Source of the DNA: Achatina immaculata
Taxonomy: Eukaryota > Mollusca > Gastropoda > Stylommatophora > Achatinidae
Direction of reading: 5' to 3'
NCBI GenBank assembly: GCA_009760885.1
Contig: CM019713.1
Span: forward strand, 80,110,367 to 80,174,366
Length of the DNA stretch: 64,000 nucleotides
The notes beneath the pieces are model-generated. The model searched no databases and was not told the DNA's origin. It saw nothing but the letters and a program-made list of their open reading frames with translations. This document shows positions 33,474-45,275 of this stretch, piece by piece (the stretch's first letter is position 1; each line of letters begins with the position of its first letter). Position numbers and translations under genes: made by a program.

Positions 33474-35570
33474 CTGGAAAGGCAGTACTAACTTAACTCT
33501 GTCAGATGGAGTAATAGGCTTTTTCCCGAATACTTCTTTCCGACTCATCAGTTGGATATGGTTGAAGGCATCACGAATGACCTTTCCTGCGTAGTGGCGA
33601 TGACGGAAAAATTCGAATAACTTGTTGGACTGATCTAAAGTCCAAATTATCTTGTCATATGCGGTGAAGACGGATGAGTTGGGAGTATGGGATGGAGTTC
33701 TTACAGGCTTCAGGATGGGAGGAGGTGTAAAGCAAATAGGTGTGGCTGTCTGTAGGCTTGTAAAATACAGAAATGACAAGCCTGCTTGTGCCAGTAGAAA
33801 CTTTAATGTCTAAAAAGTTGACAGACTGATGAGAAATTTAATAAATGAATTTTATGTTTTTATTGAGTGAATTGGCGAATTAAAAAACATTTTTTATCTC
33901 TTCCTATCGCATACCTGTGACTCCAATGCCATCATCAGTGTAACTTTTATAGAATTCTGGAAGTCTGACAGTGGAGTTTTCCCATAATTTGATTTCCAGA
34001 AAGCTCATAAATAGACTGGCATAACTGGGACCCATTTTAGTTCCGATGGCAACACCATTGATTTTCTCGAATATTCGCCGTTGAATTGAAAAGAATTTAG
34101 GTTTAGTACTAGCCGTGTAAGTCTGATCATGGTGCTAATGGGGGGGGGGTCTTTCTCGAGAGTGCTAAGAGTCCATCATCATGGGGGATAGAAGTGTATA
34201 AGAACAGACATCAAGGAGAAAGATGTGATAGGTGTGGTGTTGAGAGAATGTGATCGTATCAAAAGTTGTTAAGGCGTGGTTAGTATCTTTTAAAAAAAGA
34301 GGGTAGTTTGTGTACTAGCGACTGGAAAATGATGTTCAAAAAATCAGAAATGTCCTCAGTGGGGCATGAACACGCTGATACAGTGGGACGTCCAGGGTTA
34401 CCTGGTTTGTGGATTTTAGGAAGAAGATAGAAGTTAGATGTGCCTAAACAGCTGTCCTTAATGTGAAGAGAAACAGCTTGGGGTGGGAAGCCACTTTCTG
34501 TAATCAGGTATTTAATGGTTGCTTCCACTATGTCATTATTCAAACGAGTAGCATCGTTCTTACGTGCGTGGAGCATATAATTTTATATTGGTGAGTTGGG
34601 ACATTCCTTCCGCTTCTTTTTTCCAAACTACGAGATTGTTGATTTTATCTGCTGGTTTTATCACTATGGCCCTCCGTCGCCGGAGTTTGGACAATGTCCC
34701 GGACTCTCCCTTATTTAGGTTAAAATGTCTAAGTGTTGGTCGAAGGTTAAGAATCTCACCCCACGTCGTATCAATATACAGATCAAAAGCTTGGGAAGCC
34801 CCGGGGGAAGCTGTCCAGCTATATTTATGGTGGTCGCAACGCCCAAATGGGTTATCTGGGTCTTGTGTCGGTTGGTTGGGCTCTTTGTTAGTAAAGTGAT
34901 ATTTAAATCGTAATCGACGGTGGAACTGTTTAACATCGCGGAGTAAAAACTAGCGACCACACCGAGGGTGGATAAGAATAAGTTAAGGCCTTTGGCGAGA
35001 ACTAGTTTTTCGTCATCAGAAAGGGGCAAGTCGGGGGGAATACAGAATGCATTGGATGTTGGAGGAGGATGAGAAGGAGAGGGGGTATCATCTACGGGTG
35101 GGGGTGCGAGTATTTGAATAGACTGTGTAATATGGGATGGTTGGTCAGGAGTTGATAAAGAAGTCTGATGGTCAAGTGAGATAGAAGTCTGTTGGTCAGA
35201 TGCAACAGAAGAGGAGGGCAGATTGGAAGGTGATTCATCTTTAGAAGCAGAAGAGACCGGCTGTGGTAGAAGTCTGTTAAGTTTATGTTCTTTCCAAAAG
35301 ATAGATAACTGGTAAAGATGGCGATTTGTGACGTGTATAATGTGTTTGATAAGAAGAAGGAGAACACGGTTGTCTGATGTGTAGGAGTGAAGGCGGAGTT
35401 CAAGGCTATCTTTTATCCGATCGAGGTTGGACAAAAGACGCCTGTGATTCTGAATGATACAGCGCATTCTGAGCCACCAGCAATTTTTTCTCGATCTTAT
35501 CCAGAAGTCTTTGTTCAACCACGTGGAGTGTGCCGGCCGCAGGTTAAAAAGATGACGAGAAATCATTAGG
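33474..35570 (-). mobile_element. Penelope-like element, RT portion
   Basis: Minus strand from 35566: a 283-aa N-terminal ORF (34715-35566) with an S/P-rich linker and 'IPPDLPLSDDEKLVLAKGLN'; then 'ADKINNLVVWKK'; 34576-34280 'NFYLLPKIHKPGNPGRPTVS' and 'PTEDISDFLNIIFQSLVHK' (Penelope-like RT); 34250-33780 'LLDVCSYTSIPHDDGLLAL', 'GVAIGTKMGPSYASLFM', 'YTDDGIG' (RT motif C), and 'YKPTDSHTYLLYTSSHP'; 33779-33480 the thumb with 'RKEVFGKKPITPSDRVKLVL'. The GIY-YIG end is missing because the element is cut at 33474. Frameshifts and lost residues show it is inactive. Confidence 0.9.
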
Positions 35571-35571
35571 A

Positions 35572-36160
35572 ATTATTCTTTATCGTCATCTGCCGTTAAT
35601 CCAACTCAACCGCGACACTCCGGGCATATTCTCTTATCCACCCCTGTTGGCATACAAACGTGAGGCAAACCTTAAGGACATCCTCCTCAACAGCCATTTG
35701 AAGCATAGCCTTACATTTGTTGGCACCAGAAAATGTAGCCGCCCACACTGCGGTAACTGCGCGGTAGTCTGGGAAACGAAAACAATCACCTTTCCAAAAC
35801 TATCCCCAATCTTCATGAGGGATTCACATGCGAGTCCCGTAATGTGATATATGTCATCGTTTGGAAAGATGCAGGATAACGTATATTGGTGAGGCTGGCA
35901 TCAGGTTAGGGGACTGCATGCAAAAACAATTGTAGGACATCGCCCGGAATGCTTCGAAATTAGTCCCAAATCATTTCAATGGCCCCAACCGCAAAGGCAA
36001 ATCTGATTTTCTGTTAACAGCTATCAAACAATGTCATGCAGGTGACACAAGCCGCCTGGCGCTTGAGAACCGCTGCATTCAAAATTATGGGACGCTGGAG
36101 CTACATGGGTTAAACTCACTGTTTAGATCCACTTAACATTCTCTTCATTCATTATAGTAC
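35572..36160 (+). mobile_element. Penelope-like 3' fragment (GIY-YIG region), copy 1
   Basis: Opposite orientation to the adjacent RT portion (head to head at about 35571). Reads 'HLPLIQLNRDTPGIF', 'YKREANLKDILLNSHLKHSL', 'VGTRKCSRPHCGNCAVV' (the cysteine-rich Penelope-like linker), then frameshifted sequence for the GIY-YIG nuclease and 'LLTAIKQCHAGDTSRLALEN'. It is truncated after about 36160 by the next copy. Confidence 0.85.
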
Positions 36161-36175
36161 TTCTCCAATAAGCTC

Positions 36176-37400
36176 CACCCTATTTGCTTTACACCTCCTC
36201 CTATCCTGAAGCCTGTAAGAGCTCCATCCCATACTCCCAATTCCTCCATCTTCGCCTCATATATCAAGCTAATTTGGACTTTATAGATCAGTCCAACAAG
36301 TTATTATAATTTTTCCGTAATCGCCACTACCCAGGAAAGGTCCTTCGTGAAGCCTTGAACCATATCCAACTAGTGAGCCGTAAAGAAGTATTCAGGAAAA
36401 AGCCTGTTACTCCATGTGACAGAGTTAAGTTAGTACTGCCTTTCCACCCGCATGGTCAGATGGTTAAGAAAATTCTTTATCGTCATCTGCCGCTAATCCA
36501 ACTCGACCCAGACACTCGCGACATTTTCTCTGATCCACCCCTATAGGCAAACAAACGTGAGCCAAACTTTAAGGACATCCTCGTCCACAGCCACTTGAAG
36601 CAGAGCCTTACATATGTTGGCACCAGAAAATGTAACCGCCCCCGCTGAGTTAGTCTTAGAAACGAAAACAATCACCTTTCCCAAAACTATCCTCACTCTT
36701 CATGAGGGATTAACATGCGAGTCCCGTAATGTGATATATGTCATCATTTGCAAAAGATGCAGGATAACGTATATTAGTGAGGCTGGCCTCAGATTAGGGA
36801 ACTGAATGCAAAAATATCTGTACGACATCGCCCTGCATGCTTTGAAACCAGTCCCAAATAATTTCAATGGCCACAATCACAGAGATAGATCTGATTTTCT
36901 GGTAATAGCCATCAAACAATGTCACGCTGATGACACAAGCCGATTGGCGCTTGAGAACCGCTGCATTCAAAATTATGTACGCTGGAGCCACACGGGTTAA
37001 ACTCACTTCAACCATTATAGTACCTCTCCACTAAGCTCCACCTCTTCTTACTTGTCAAATCTCCTCACAGCATCACTTTGGAACCCCTCTTCCCTAATCA
37101 TCTATTTAAACTCTTGCCTAGGTCAACATTGTATCATTCTCTCTATCCTACTCGGTTTCCCATCCACCATCCCCAGTTACAACCCACCGATCACATATCA
37201 CAGGTCAACTAAATCTATTCCTGACACACACCGCCTGACAAGCAACACCTTACAATTTACAGCTACTTACTCTATTTTTTAAATTAATCAATTTTAAAAA
37301 CATATTATTCATGTGAATCTATACTTTATCTCCTCTCTCTATTTCTTCGTCCTGTATGTTTTTGTATGATTAAGGCTCACGCCGAAACGTCACAACTTTG
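36176..37400 (+). mobile_element. Penelope-like 3' part (RT thumb, GIY-YIG nuclease, 3' UTR), copy 2
   Basis: Same orientation as copy 1. Begins with the RT end ('PICFTPPPILKPVRAPSHTP'), continues 'HIQLVSRKEVFRKKPVTPCD', 'NFKDILVHSHLKQSLTYVGT', 'RKCNRPR', then 'SRNVIYVIICKRCRITYISE' and 'AGLRLGN', where the family motif is IYV/YIGE: here G is replaced by S (YISE). 'PNNFNGHNHRDRSDFLVIAI' and 'LALENRCIQNYVRW' complete the nuclease. A ~370-nt 3' UTR ends in the hammerhead-like motif. Stops and shifts show it is inactive. Confidence 0.88.
37362..37395 (+). ncRNA. hammerhead-ribozyme-like motif at Penelope-like 3' end
   Basis: The elements occur in hammerhead order: TTGT (stem I), ATGATTA (core; canonical CTGATGA with two changes), a small hairpin AGGC-TCAC-GCC (stem II), GAAA, then C-GTC with a minimal stem III (AC/GT), and ACAA, which pairs with TTGT. 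Penelope-like elements are known to carry hammerhead motifs with very short stem III. The two core changes make this copy probably inactive. Confidence 0.5.
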
Positions 37401-37476
37401 TAGTCGTGAAGTAATGCTGTTCCTACATTTTTTCTAATTACACCTTCTGATATCACAGCTTTACCGCAGTGCTTCG

Positions 37477-37870
37477 TGTATAGTTATACACTAATTATTG
37501 TGTGCGGGAAAGTGAAGAGCGGAAATGGAATTACAAATTAATTGTGAAGCGATTGCTGGAGCTAGGACAAATTAAAGGTGATGGTAGGAAATCTGAACTG
37601 TGTGGCAGAAAACATAAATAATAACACTTGATGGGAATTATTAACAAACATACACTTGGATGGATGCTGCTGCATGAAGCGGAGAATGTATGGAGCTGTC
37701 CTGAATGCAATGACGCCGGAGTCTGATTTTGAACCCTTGAACGAGGCAATTCTCCATTAACGAACTGTAATACCAGGCTTTTCGGTTGGAAAATCGCCAC
37801 GATCATTGCTTCCAACTCAAACTAATGATGTATGTGTGTGTTAAACCAGGGAATCCTGCTGTAGCAGAAG
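37477..37870 (+). mobile_element. LINE C-terminal tail (I-superfamily-like), unit 1
   Basis: Frames give 'RKSELCGRKH', 'HTLGWMLLHEAENVW', 'SCPECNDAG' and 'NCNTRLFGWKIATI', related to 17160-17460. Several stops; inactive. It begins exactly at the duplication breakpoint. Confidence 0.65.
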
Positions 37871-38289
37871 CCCAGTCTTCGAGGGTCCAGAAATGAGAGC
37901 TGACGATTGAGATGTTAGTATTCCAGAAAACCGGTATATCTTCTCAAAGTCGCTTTCATCATACACCAGCTTCTGCGCGCTTAGTAACAGCAAACATTCA
38001 ACATCAGCTTGGCCCATCTTCCAAGGAAGAAAGTCTACAATGAATCACTGATTGTGTCAACATATCTACAGCACTGTGTTCTCCTCCCTCCCCCCTATCC
38101 CGGGTCTCCTTTCCTTGTAATTTTACACATAAGTAAAGTTTCTTATTGTAATATTATACTGAATTACAATTTGTTTATTGCTGTCATGTATTTGTTAAAT
38201 TGCTTTTGTTACTTTTTTTTAAATTTCAGATCATCTAATAAGTGTTTCTTTTATTTCACTGAAAAATAAAGCCCTTATGCTATGTATCT

Positions 38290-38372
38290 ACATGGCTTCA
38301 GAATATTGTATTGTTGTTATTATTACTATTATTATTATTTAATAAGGATAAAATGACCCCTAAATATGTGTT

Positions 38373-38412
<40 letters not shown>
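38290..38412. repeat. ATT and TG/AG microsatellites, unit 1
   Basis: (ATT)n around 38317-38340, then (TG)n at 38371-38385 running into (AG)n at 38386-38412. Confidence 0.9.
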
Positions 38413-38416
<4 letters not shown>

Positions 38417-38465
38417 ACGAGTCGTATGTCTCTCACTTGAAATCAAAGGCTACAGATAATGATAT

Positions 38466-38855
38466 TTAGCAAATGGCTGGCTGTAACTGTAAGAAAGCAT
38501 AGCTCTGTTGCTGGTCCTGGGAAGCTGCTTCATTACACTCGGGACAAGCATATACACGTGTTTCACATTTAACTTTAGGATTTCCTTCAGTGTTTTTAGG
38601 GAAATGACTCCGATGTTGTGCTGATTGTGTGTTGTTGTGATCTAGCATTTGGTTGGGATTTGTAGCCACTGCTCTTGCTACGTGTAATGCATTGAATCGT
38701 ATGTGATAATTACGTTGGAGGAAACAGCTTTTTATCCGTTCGTCGAGGTGTTGCTTGATGAATTTGTATAGGTCCGATACAGCAGTGCATACAGCGGTGT
38801 TGGGGTTGAATAGTTTCTCCTCGGGAAATAAAAGTGAAGAGCGGAAATGAGTAAT
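38466..38855 (-). pseudogene. unidentified ~130-codon open frame, unit 1
   Basis: The minus-strand frame is open from about 38855 to the stop at 38466. It is longer than the 67-codon version that starts at a GTG (38669). It has a 'CPEC' pair near the end, 'YHIRFNALHVARAV', and a Q/H-rich C-terminus. No family is recognised, and I see no splice sites or promoter. It is nearly identical in unit 2, but recent duplication explains that without selection. It could be a transposon relic or an exon of an antisense gene. Confidence 0.3.
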
Positions 38856-39744
38856 CTACCGATATCTCGTGTACATACAGGTCTACGGCACATCGTCATC
38901 TGTACATGCTGGGAACGGTGGCCATGAGGTCACTGGATAACGAGGTTTTAACTCGCTCAGGGAAACGAGTTGCCTGAGTTAAATTCTGCCATCAAACCGC
39001 GACAGGCCCAGCAAGCCGACGGTGGATCTCTTAACCGCTCACAGAAAACACAGGAAGAATAGATGAAAGGACACTCGAAACCTGTAAACAACAAAGAAAC
39101 AGAAAGAAAAGAAAAGCTATTTCAAAGGTATGTACTATCAACAAATGTGCCACAAATGATAAAACGGAGGAACTGGTGAAGGGAATGAATATGAGAAAAA
39201 AAAGACATAATAGGAATCGTCGACACCAAAGTAAGAAGAAATGCATCAAAATAATGTACTCTTATACTCCTGTATATTCTGTTTTTAATCAGCTCTGTTA
39301 GTGACTGTTATTGTATCATGGCCTTATTCTCCATGATTTGGTTTTCATGGTCTTCCTCTGCCTCTTTTAACATGTATCTTTCCTGGTGCTGTGATATTTT
39401 TAGACCCTTCAGTTCTCCCTGGATGTGCAATGAGCGATGACTATTGTTTTCTTTTGGAAAGTTTGGTTCCTTTCTACATTTGCGTTTGTTAGACTTTCCC
39501 TTTTTGTCATTTTAGATGTCCATGGGAATACTAACCTTCTTGTAAAACTTCACACCTGTGTTGCCTCTAGTGATCTTTGCACTGATCTGTTCATTGTCCA
39601 TGGCTCATTTCCATAGAGTAGGACAGGCTCAATATAACATTTTATAACTCTGTTTCTGACATTCGGTGACAGAGATGCATTCTACGAGGTGTTTCTCATT
39701 TGTTAGAGTGTTATTTTGGTTTGACACATTCTATTCATCATCTC

Positions 39745-40100
39745 TCATATGTCTCAGTGGTACTCAGTATAGCAAAATAAAACACAAGGATCATGTTCCC
39801 TATATGTCTCAGTGGTATTGAATATAGGAAAATATAAGCACAAACATCATGTCCCCTATATGTCTCAGTGGTATTGAATATAGGAAAATATAATCACAAA
39901 CATCATGTCCCCTATATGTCTCAGTGGTATTGAATATAGGAAAATATAAGCACAAACATCATGTCCCCTATATGTTTCAGCGGTATGCAATATAGGAAAA
40001 TATAATCACAAACATCATGTCCCCTATATGTCTCAGTGGTATTGAATATAGGAAAATATAATCACAAACCTCATGTCTCCTATTTGTCTCAGTGGTCCAG
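39745..40100. repeat. 56-bp minisatellite, unit 1
   Basis: About six tandem copies of a 56-bp unit containing 'ctatatgtctcagtggtatt' and 'gaatataggaaaatata'. The outer copies are more diverged, which is typical of a minisatellite that expanded from the centre. Confidence 0.93.
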
Positions 40101-40279
40101 AGGTTCACTATCAAGAAAGTCTTTTTTGCTTGCCCAAGTTGTGAAAATAATGCAGTGACACTTGTTCCCACAGAACCTTCCTGGGATTCAGTGTGTAGTA
40201 TGATTGATTATCACAATGAGTTTGTTAATGCAAGTTCACTTTTAATAATAACTGCTGCAATATAAACGAGATAACTTGT

Positions 40280-40385
40280 AAAATAATGGATGCATCAGCA
40301 GTAGGCCATTTTGCTTACAACCGAGAGACCTTCATAACAGCGGTTAGGGAGTGAAAGTTCCGCAAAAGGATACACAAATGATTAA
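40280..40385 (+). mobile_element. LINE-A 3'-terminal fragment, unit 1
   Basis: 'atggatgcatcagcagtagg', 'gcttacaaccgagagacctt', 'gttccgcaaaaggatac' match the last ~100 bp of LINE-A (compare 3712-3812). Only the 3' end is present. Confidence 0.75.
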
Positions 40386-42823
40386 CTGTACTACTAGTAT
40401 ATTATCACCATCAAATCTGTTGTTGTTGTTGTTGTTGCTATTACTGTAATTGTTTATTCATTGTTGATAGTTCGTATAATGTAGGTTGACAGACCAGTTT
40501 GCCTTGTTGTAACATTTTAATGAGCTGTAAACATGCCGGGAGGTACAACATTTTGATCGTCAATTTTTCATCGCCCCCCTCCCCCCTCCTCTCTCTCTTT
40601 CTCTAAGGAAACCTTGAAAGTCAATATTGTTTCCATTTCCAGCACTATTTTGGATTCTGTCGTTTTGTTTAGAAAACACATACCTTTGTTGATGAATGTT
40701 TACATATATTTTTATTATAAGTTACTCAAACCACTGACTGTTGTTATTGTGTAAACTTTCAGACAGGACAGAAAGAGTTAATTGTTGAACTTAACAGTGT
40801 AGATTTTCAAGTGTGCATCTAGAAACATATTGTCAACCTTGACAAAATAGTAGGAACTCCGATATCCCCATCAGCATATCTTCAGTGTATACCGACTGAT
40901 GATGCTATGTCCCGAGTGGCACAGTTGTTAGTGTGCTAATGTCATATGCAAGGTCGATGATTCAGCTTCGCCACAATCATCCAGCTGTGGAAATACGTAT
41001 ACTTCTGCTTCTGGGTTGAGAAAGGAAACATGGGCAGACATGATGCTGACCACACACATATGAGTTTAAGGAAACTATGGATACAAACACCATATCCTCT
41101 AGATGTTTCTGTGGTATGACAAGGCAGTTCTTTCTCCCCATTTCATACTGTACATAGATGCTCTGTCATAATGTGTTTCGAAGTATTTTGCTATATCGAC
41201 CTCTATGATGATATACCTAATCTAGTTTACATTCACCTGTTACAATAGATACAGTTTTATTTTCCACTCTCTCCGCTCTTTCACTTGAACAAAGATCTGT
41301 ATATTTTGTCACAAAGATGAAAGATGGTTTATATACAAGTACGTGGTAAAGTCAATAATTAAGCATCAAATCCGCACAGATTAAACACACGTGAAAAGTG
41401 AAAATTTAATGCGCAGTTTTGGACAGTATATAGTAGCACCAGTTGATGCGAAATTAGAACCAAATATATATCCCAGCATGCTACAGTTATTTAACAACAA
41501 CCGCTTGTATAGAACGAATGTGCAAATGCACATATTCTTCACCAGAAGAACAGCGCGGATTTGTGTATTTTCTGTTGGCCAACATGTATAGTGTAAAATA
41601 TATGTCAAGAAAAGCCGTGAGTATAACTGGATTCAGAAAGTCAATGATGGACAAATCACGTGGATGATCTCCATTTCTGAGAAACGAGTTTACATGTTGC
41701 CAGAGAGGTAAATCTTTGGCTGCCGAACCAGACAGAAAGCTTTTTCGATGAAGGTTTTACTAGACTTGTGAATCTATGGCATAAATGTCTGAAAGTACCG
41801 AGGGATTGTGTTAACTTTTTTAAAAAATTCATACAATTACTTGAAGTCTTTTTTCCTAGCTGATTTTGCGTCTTATTTATTGACTTTGCCCTAGTAAAAT
41901 GCTTAATTTCGTATTGCCAGAAACTATTCTCTCAATATTGGAGCAGTTGATTTTGTTTCATGATGTTCATTTAAACTTACTAGTTTTCTTATTTCTAGTC
42001 TTCTAAAAATTATAAACATAATGTGGCAGATGAAAGTAATGAACTTGAGGAACTATAGTCTATAAGATTGTATCCATGATGGCAGTTCTCACAAGAAATA
42101 CACAGCTTCAGCTCACCTATTTGATAAATCAGGCCATTGAACTGGTAGTAAACCTTCACCCGTACATCATAGGAAAAGAGAGTTGGGCTAAAGATATCAA
42201 GTTGAAATATTACAGAAAACTCCATAATTGACAACGACAAATATAACATCCGCACCGGTCAGCGTCCATCAAGTTCTCTCCCTACTTAACACACTTCCCA
42301 GCAGTCCAGGCTTAAATCACACCCCTCCCCCCTCCCCGCCAGCCCCGTGCTGTACGTTTCACTGACTGATCAGTCTTTCAGATAAGCGACCAAGTTGAAG
42401 AACAACCAAAATGTAAATGCTAATCATAGGCGTTGCCATTAAGAGTGTTATGGGGCTGACACCCGTAACATATACTATCACAGAGAGACTTCTGAAGGAT
42501 GGAGATTTATTTGTAGTGAGACACGAGGGATGAAACAGAAAAATGTACACGGAAGAGCAAGAAGGGACTGGAAATATTGTTTTGCTGTTAGTTTAGCTAG
42601 AAAAGCATATCAGTATTAGCAGAATCAGTCATGCGAGAAGTCCTTTAGCGAAATGATGTTGTGTAAGTTGCACAAAAGCTGACATTCACCAGCTTCAAAA
42701 CCTCCCTCTAAAGCGAAAAATTATATCTATTAACATTCAGTTATTGTTATAAATAAAAAAAATAAATAGACGCTTTTTTATACAGGAACTGTGGACAAAT
42801 TAAAGAACACGTGAACCTTCATA
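40386..42823. other. 2.4 kb upstream of exon 1, no gene seen (unit 1)
   Basis: Contains a (TTG)n run at 40420-40436 and a C/T-rich stretch at 40570-40605. Small ORFs lack known motifs. It is the presumed 5' flank of the EGF-like gene; a TATA-like 'ttttttatac' at about 42774-42783 lies some 40 nt before the start codon, so it is a weak promoter candidate. 41466-42036 is the patch that differs from unit 2. The equivalent in unit 2 is 51056-53492. Confidence 0.4.
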
Positions 42824-42899
42824 ATGTTTATTTGCTTACTACTGGTCTTCTTGATGCTGATACCGACCACCGTCTCAACACCACCAGCCGATGATCAAG
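42824..42899 (+). CDS. secreted EGF-like protein, exon 1 (signal peptide), gene copy 1
   Basis: ATG at 42824 opens 25 codons plus one base: a signal peptide with hydrophobic core CLLLVFLMLI (residues 4-13), polar end TTVST, then a short PPADDQ linker. The exon ends at a consensus donor AAG|GTATAA (42900), leaving phase 1. The next in-phase exon is the EGF-like exon at 46957, whose first two bases complete an Asp codon. The protein is expected to enter the secretory pathway. In molluscs, signal peptide + 'GWFG..C..KCHC' EGF module often precedes fucolectin-type or other extracellular domains, but none is identified here. The start codon choice rests on the hydrophobic run that follows. Confidence 0.7.
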
Positions 42900-43299
42900 G
42901 TATAACATAAACATTTTGTACATGTCTCTTTGCATAATATGTACCTGCTTGCTGAGTGTTTAGATTTCCGTATGTCTAGATGATACGTCAGAGTTTCATT
43001 TATCAAGGTCAGGAATCTGCTATTGATAATGAGGTCAAGTTTAACTTGAGATATAAGAGAGACCTGAGAAACGAACTGAATGAGCCAAACAGAGTATCTT
43101 ACATGGTAAAAAGGCATTACAGTGGGTGGACTTTGTATTGGAAGCAGAAGGCTGTTATCAGTTATACACTGACGTACTGTGAAAACGAAGAGTGGAAGAA
43201 GTTGGGGCGGGGATTGCATTCTTCCTTCAATGGGGAAAACGGGAGCCGAATGTTGATGATCATGATCAGGCGAGAGACTGAGTGGTGATAAAATGGAGT

Positions 43300-43680
43300 G
43301 AAGATAATGACAAATATCAAAACAGCTAAAAGAACAAAGATAATAATAAGATATCAAAATAATAAGATAGGAAACAACTAACGAGATGAATATAATGATA
43401 AGATAGGAAACAAAAAATATAATAGAATAATAACAGTATAGGAAACATCGTGTAGAGTGAATGTAATGGTTAGAACGAAAACTAAGAAAACAATAGAGTA
43501 AAGATAAAGACAAGGAAGCAAACGATAAAAAAGTAAAGTAGCAATAAGAGAGCAAGACGTCAAATGAAAGTATATACAATGATAAGAGAGGGAAACAAAT
43601 GGACTGAAGACACTGATTTGATAACAAATAAATGCTATGAAGTTCTGGATAAAGATAAAGGTAATAGCTGTTAGATTCAG
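43300..43680. repeat. A/G-rich low-complexity tract, unit 1
   Basis: Imperfect repeats of 'aataagataggaaac'-type sequence. Long minus-strand ORFs across it (up to 250 codons) are made of F/L/S/Y-rich low-complexity translation and are not credible genes. Copy at 53970-54350. Confidence 0.75.
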
Positions 43681-43707
43681 CTCGCGCGAGGTAGCCAACA
43701 TCTGATT

Positions 43708-43920
43708 TTATAACTTTGTAGTGAGAAACTTTTGCTGCTGGGGTGGGTGAGAGTTGGATGTGGATTGTGGAGGTGGGGGAGCGAGAATGTTAATTTCATC
43801 TCGACCAACGTGGTAGGGATCGATGGTGATGATGTCTGCCAAGAACTCCATTTCTTTGGTGTAATCCGGGAAGTTAATACCGCTTGGCTCAATCGTCGAC
43901 GACTGTACGGTTTCCATCAT
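43708..43920 (-). pseudogene. unidentified 70-codon ORF, unit 1
   Basis: Minus strand; starts MMETVQSS, contains 'INFPDYTKEMEFLADIITID' and ends in a P/Q/H-rich segment. It has balanced composition unlike the neighbouring low-complexity tract. I recognise no domain. It lies inside intron 1 of the EGF-like gene, in antisense. An identical copy is at 54378-54590. Confidence 0.3.
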
Positions 43921-44149
43921 TCACCGTCTTTACCCCGTGTATGAACCCCACAGACTTAAACCTCATGTTTACAGAGTAATATCGACCAACAAACAGAAAA
44001 CACAGTTATAAGGAGATATTGATCAACGACAGAAGATGGTGACTGGTGGACTTTATCCAACCAAGCAATAGAAGACGAAAAATGTAATTAAATGGTCAAC
44101 AAAAGAATACACATTACATAAAGAGTTCATGGGATTTCATTAGTGGATT

Positions 44150-45000
44150 AGCAATCAATAACCTAATATATGCAGATAACACCGTGCAGGTAGCAGACAA
44201 CCAAAAACACCTAAAGTATCTAGTGACGCGAAAAACCGATGAAAGTCAAAAGTCAGTCGGTCTGTCATTTGCATGTCCCTTGCAGAACTTTGCCTCCCCA
44301 ACAGCTCTCCTATGGTCCTCTCAGTTGGAAAGAAGATGTTCTGCTGCTTATTTAAATCATTCATGACATTTAGTATGTTCAAAAAATTAAGTTTTCTCTT
44401 TTTAATCCTCTTTACTAGCCATCTTTCTTCAGTATTAAGTTCTTGTATTATAGATATATTTGTTCTTTTTTGCGTCGGTGATATGTGAAGATCTCTTCTG
44501 CAGCATTTACATTCAAAGGCCATTTATGTGTTTCTCAAATCTTTTGTTAAGTGTCCAGTATTCACAGATATATGTTGCTATGGGAAAGATGCACGCGCTT
44601 AAAAATCGTATTTTTGGAGTTCTGTCTGGTCCTCTCCATTGATTCTTTATTTGTTTTACTTTCTGAAGAACGATTGATGTCCTCCTTTTAATTTCCCTCA
44701 ATGTATCTCCATTACTAGTTAGCAGTGATCCAAATATTCAAAACTGTCCACCTCTTCCAATTTTTCCTCTTTGAAATATATTTTAGCTGCCTTATTGGCT
44801 TTGTCAGTTATCTGCAATTTAGATTTCTTCGCATTAAGATTGACGTGTTGCTCTTCACTATTCTTACGGACTGATATATTTAGTTTTTCAATTCCTTTTT
44901 GTGTTGTGCACAGTAATACTATCATATCAGCTTATTTAATCTCTGGTATTTCATAATCACCCATTTTTATGGCATCATAATATTCTTTGCGCCGCTGTGA
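44150..45000 (-). mobile_element. LINE-A relic (RT end to C-terminus), unit 1
   Basis: Minus strand: 'YYDAIKMG' at the 5' cut, 'IVLLCTTQKGIEKLNIS', 'EEQHVNLNAKKSKLQITDK', 'VDSFEYL', 'REIKRRTSIVLQKVKQIKNQ', 'FLSACIFPIATYICEYW', 'TLNKRFEKHINGLECKCCRR', 'RTNISIIQELNTEERWLVKR'. A one-base loss near 44735 breaks the frame that is still open in unit 2. The RT catalytic region is missing. Confidence 0.85.
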
Positions 45001-45064
45001 AAAGTTGATGGAAAGGATGAAGTGAAGTTTAACCGCTATATCCAGTAATCTTGCGCCGAGAGAT

Positions 45065-45275
45065 ACTTATACCATGGCACCTCTGCTCTAGTGGCCGGCC
45101 ACGTCCGTTTCATACCCATACTGATGAAATATGCCTAAACTGGCTTAACCTAAGGGTGAAACTTGATGTCTGCTCATGACACGGTACCTCTGCTCTAGAG
45201 GTCGGTCACGTCCTAAGTATGCCAATACTGGAATAATACGGTTAACTCGGCTTAACCCAGGAGTGAAACTTACTG
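45065..45275. repeat. ~115-bp tandem pair, M1
   Basis: Two units share 'cctctgctctagtggc/aggtc', 'ggccacgtcc', 'aactggcttaacc' and 'gggtgaaact'. Copies at 55740-55950 and 57350-57560. Family unknown. Confidence 0.7.

Noticed and set aside
39745..40100. CRISPR-like or regulatory repeat array
   Set aside because: 56-bp units repeat fully with no spacers; a minisatellite explains it.
42875..43627. 250-codon minus-strand ORF (and the 107-codon ORF at 43378-43701, with copies in unit 2)
   Set aside because: It spans an A/G-rich low-complexity tract; the translation is F/L/S/Y-rich without motifs, and it is antisense to the EGF-like gene's intron. Conservation in unit 2 is explained by recent duplication.
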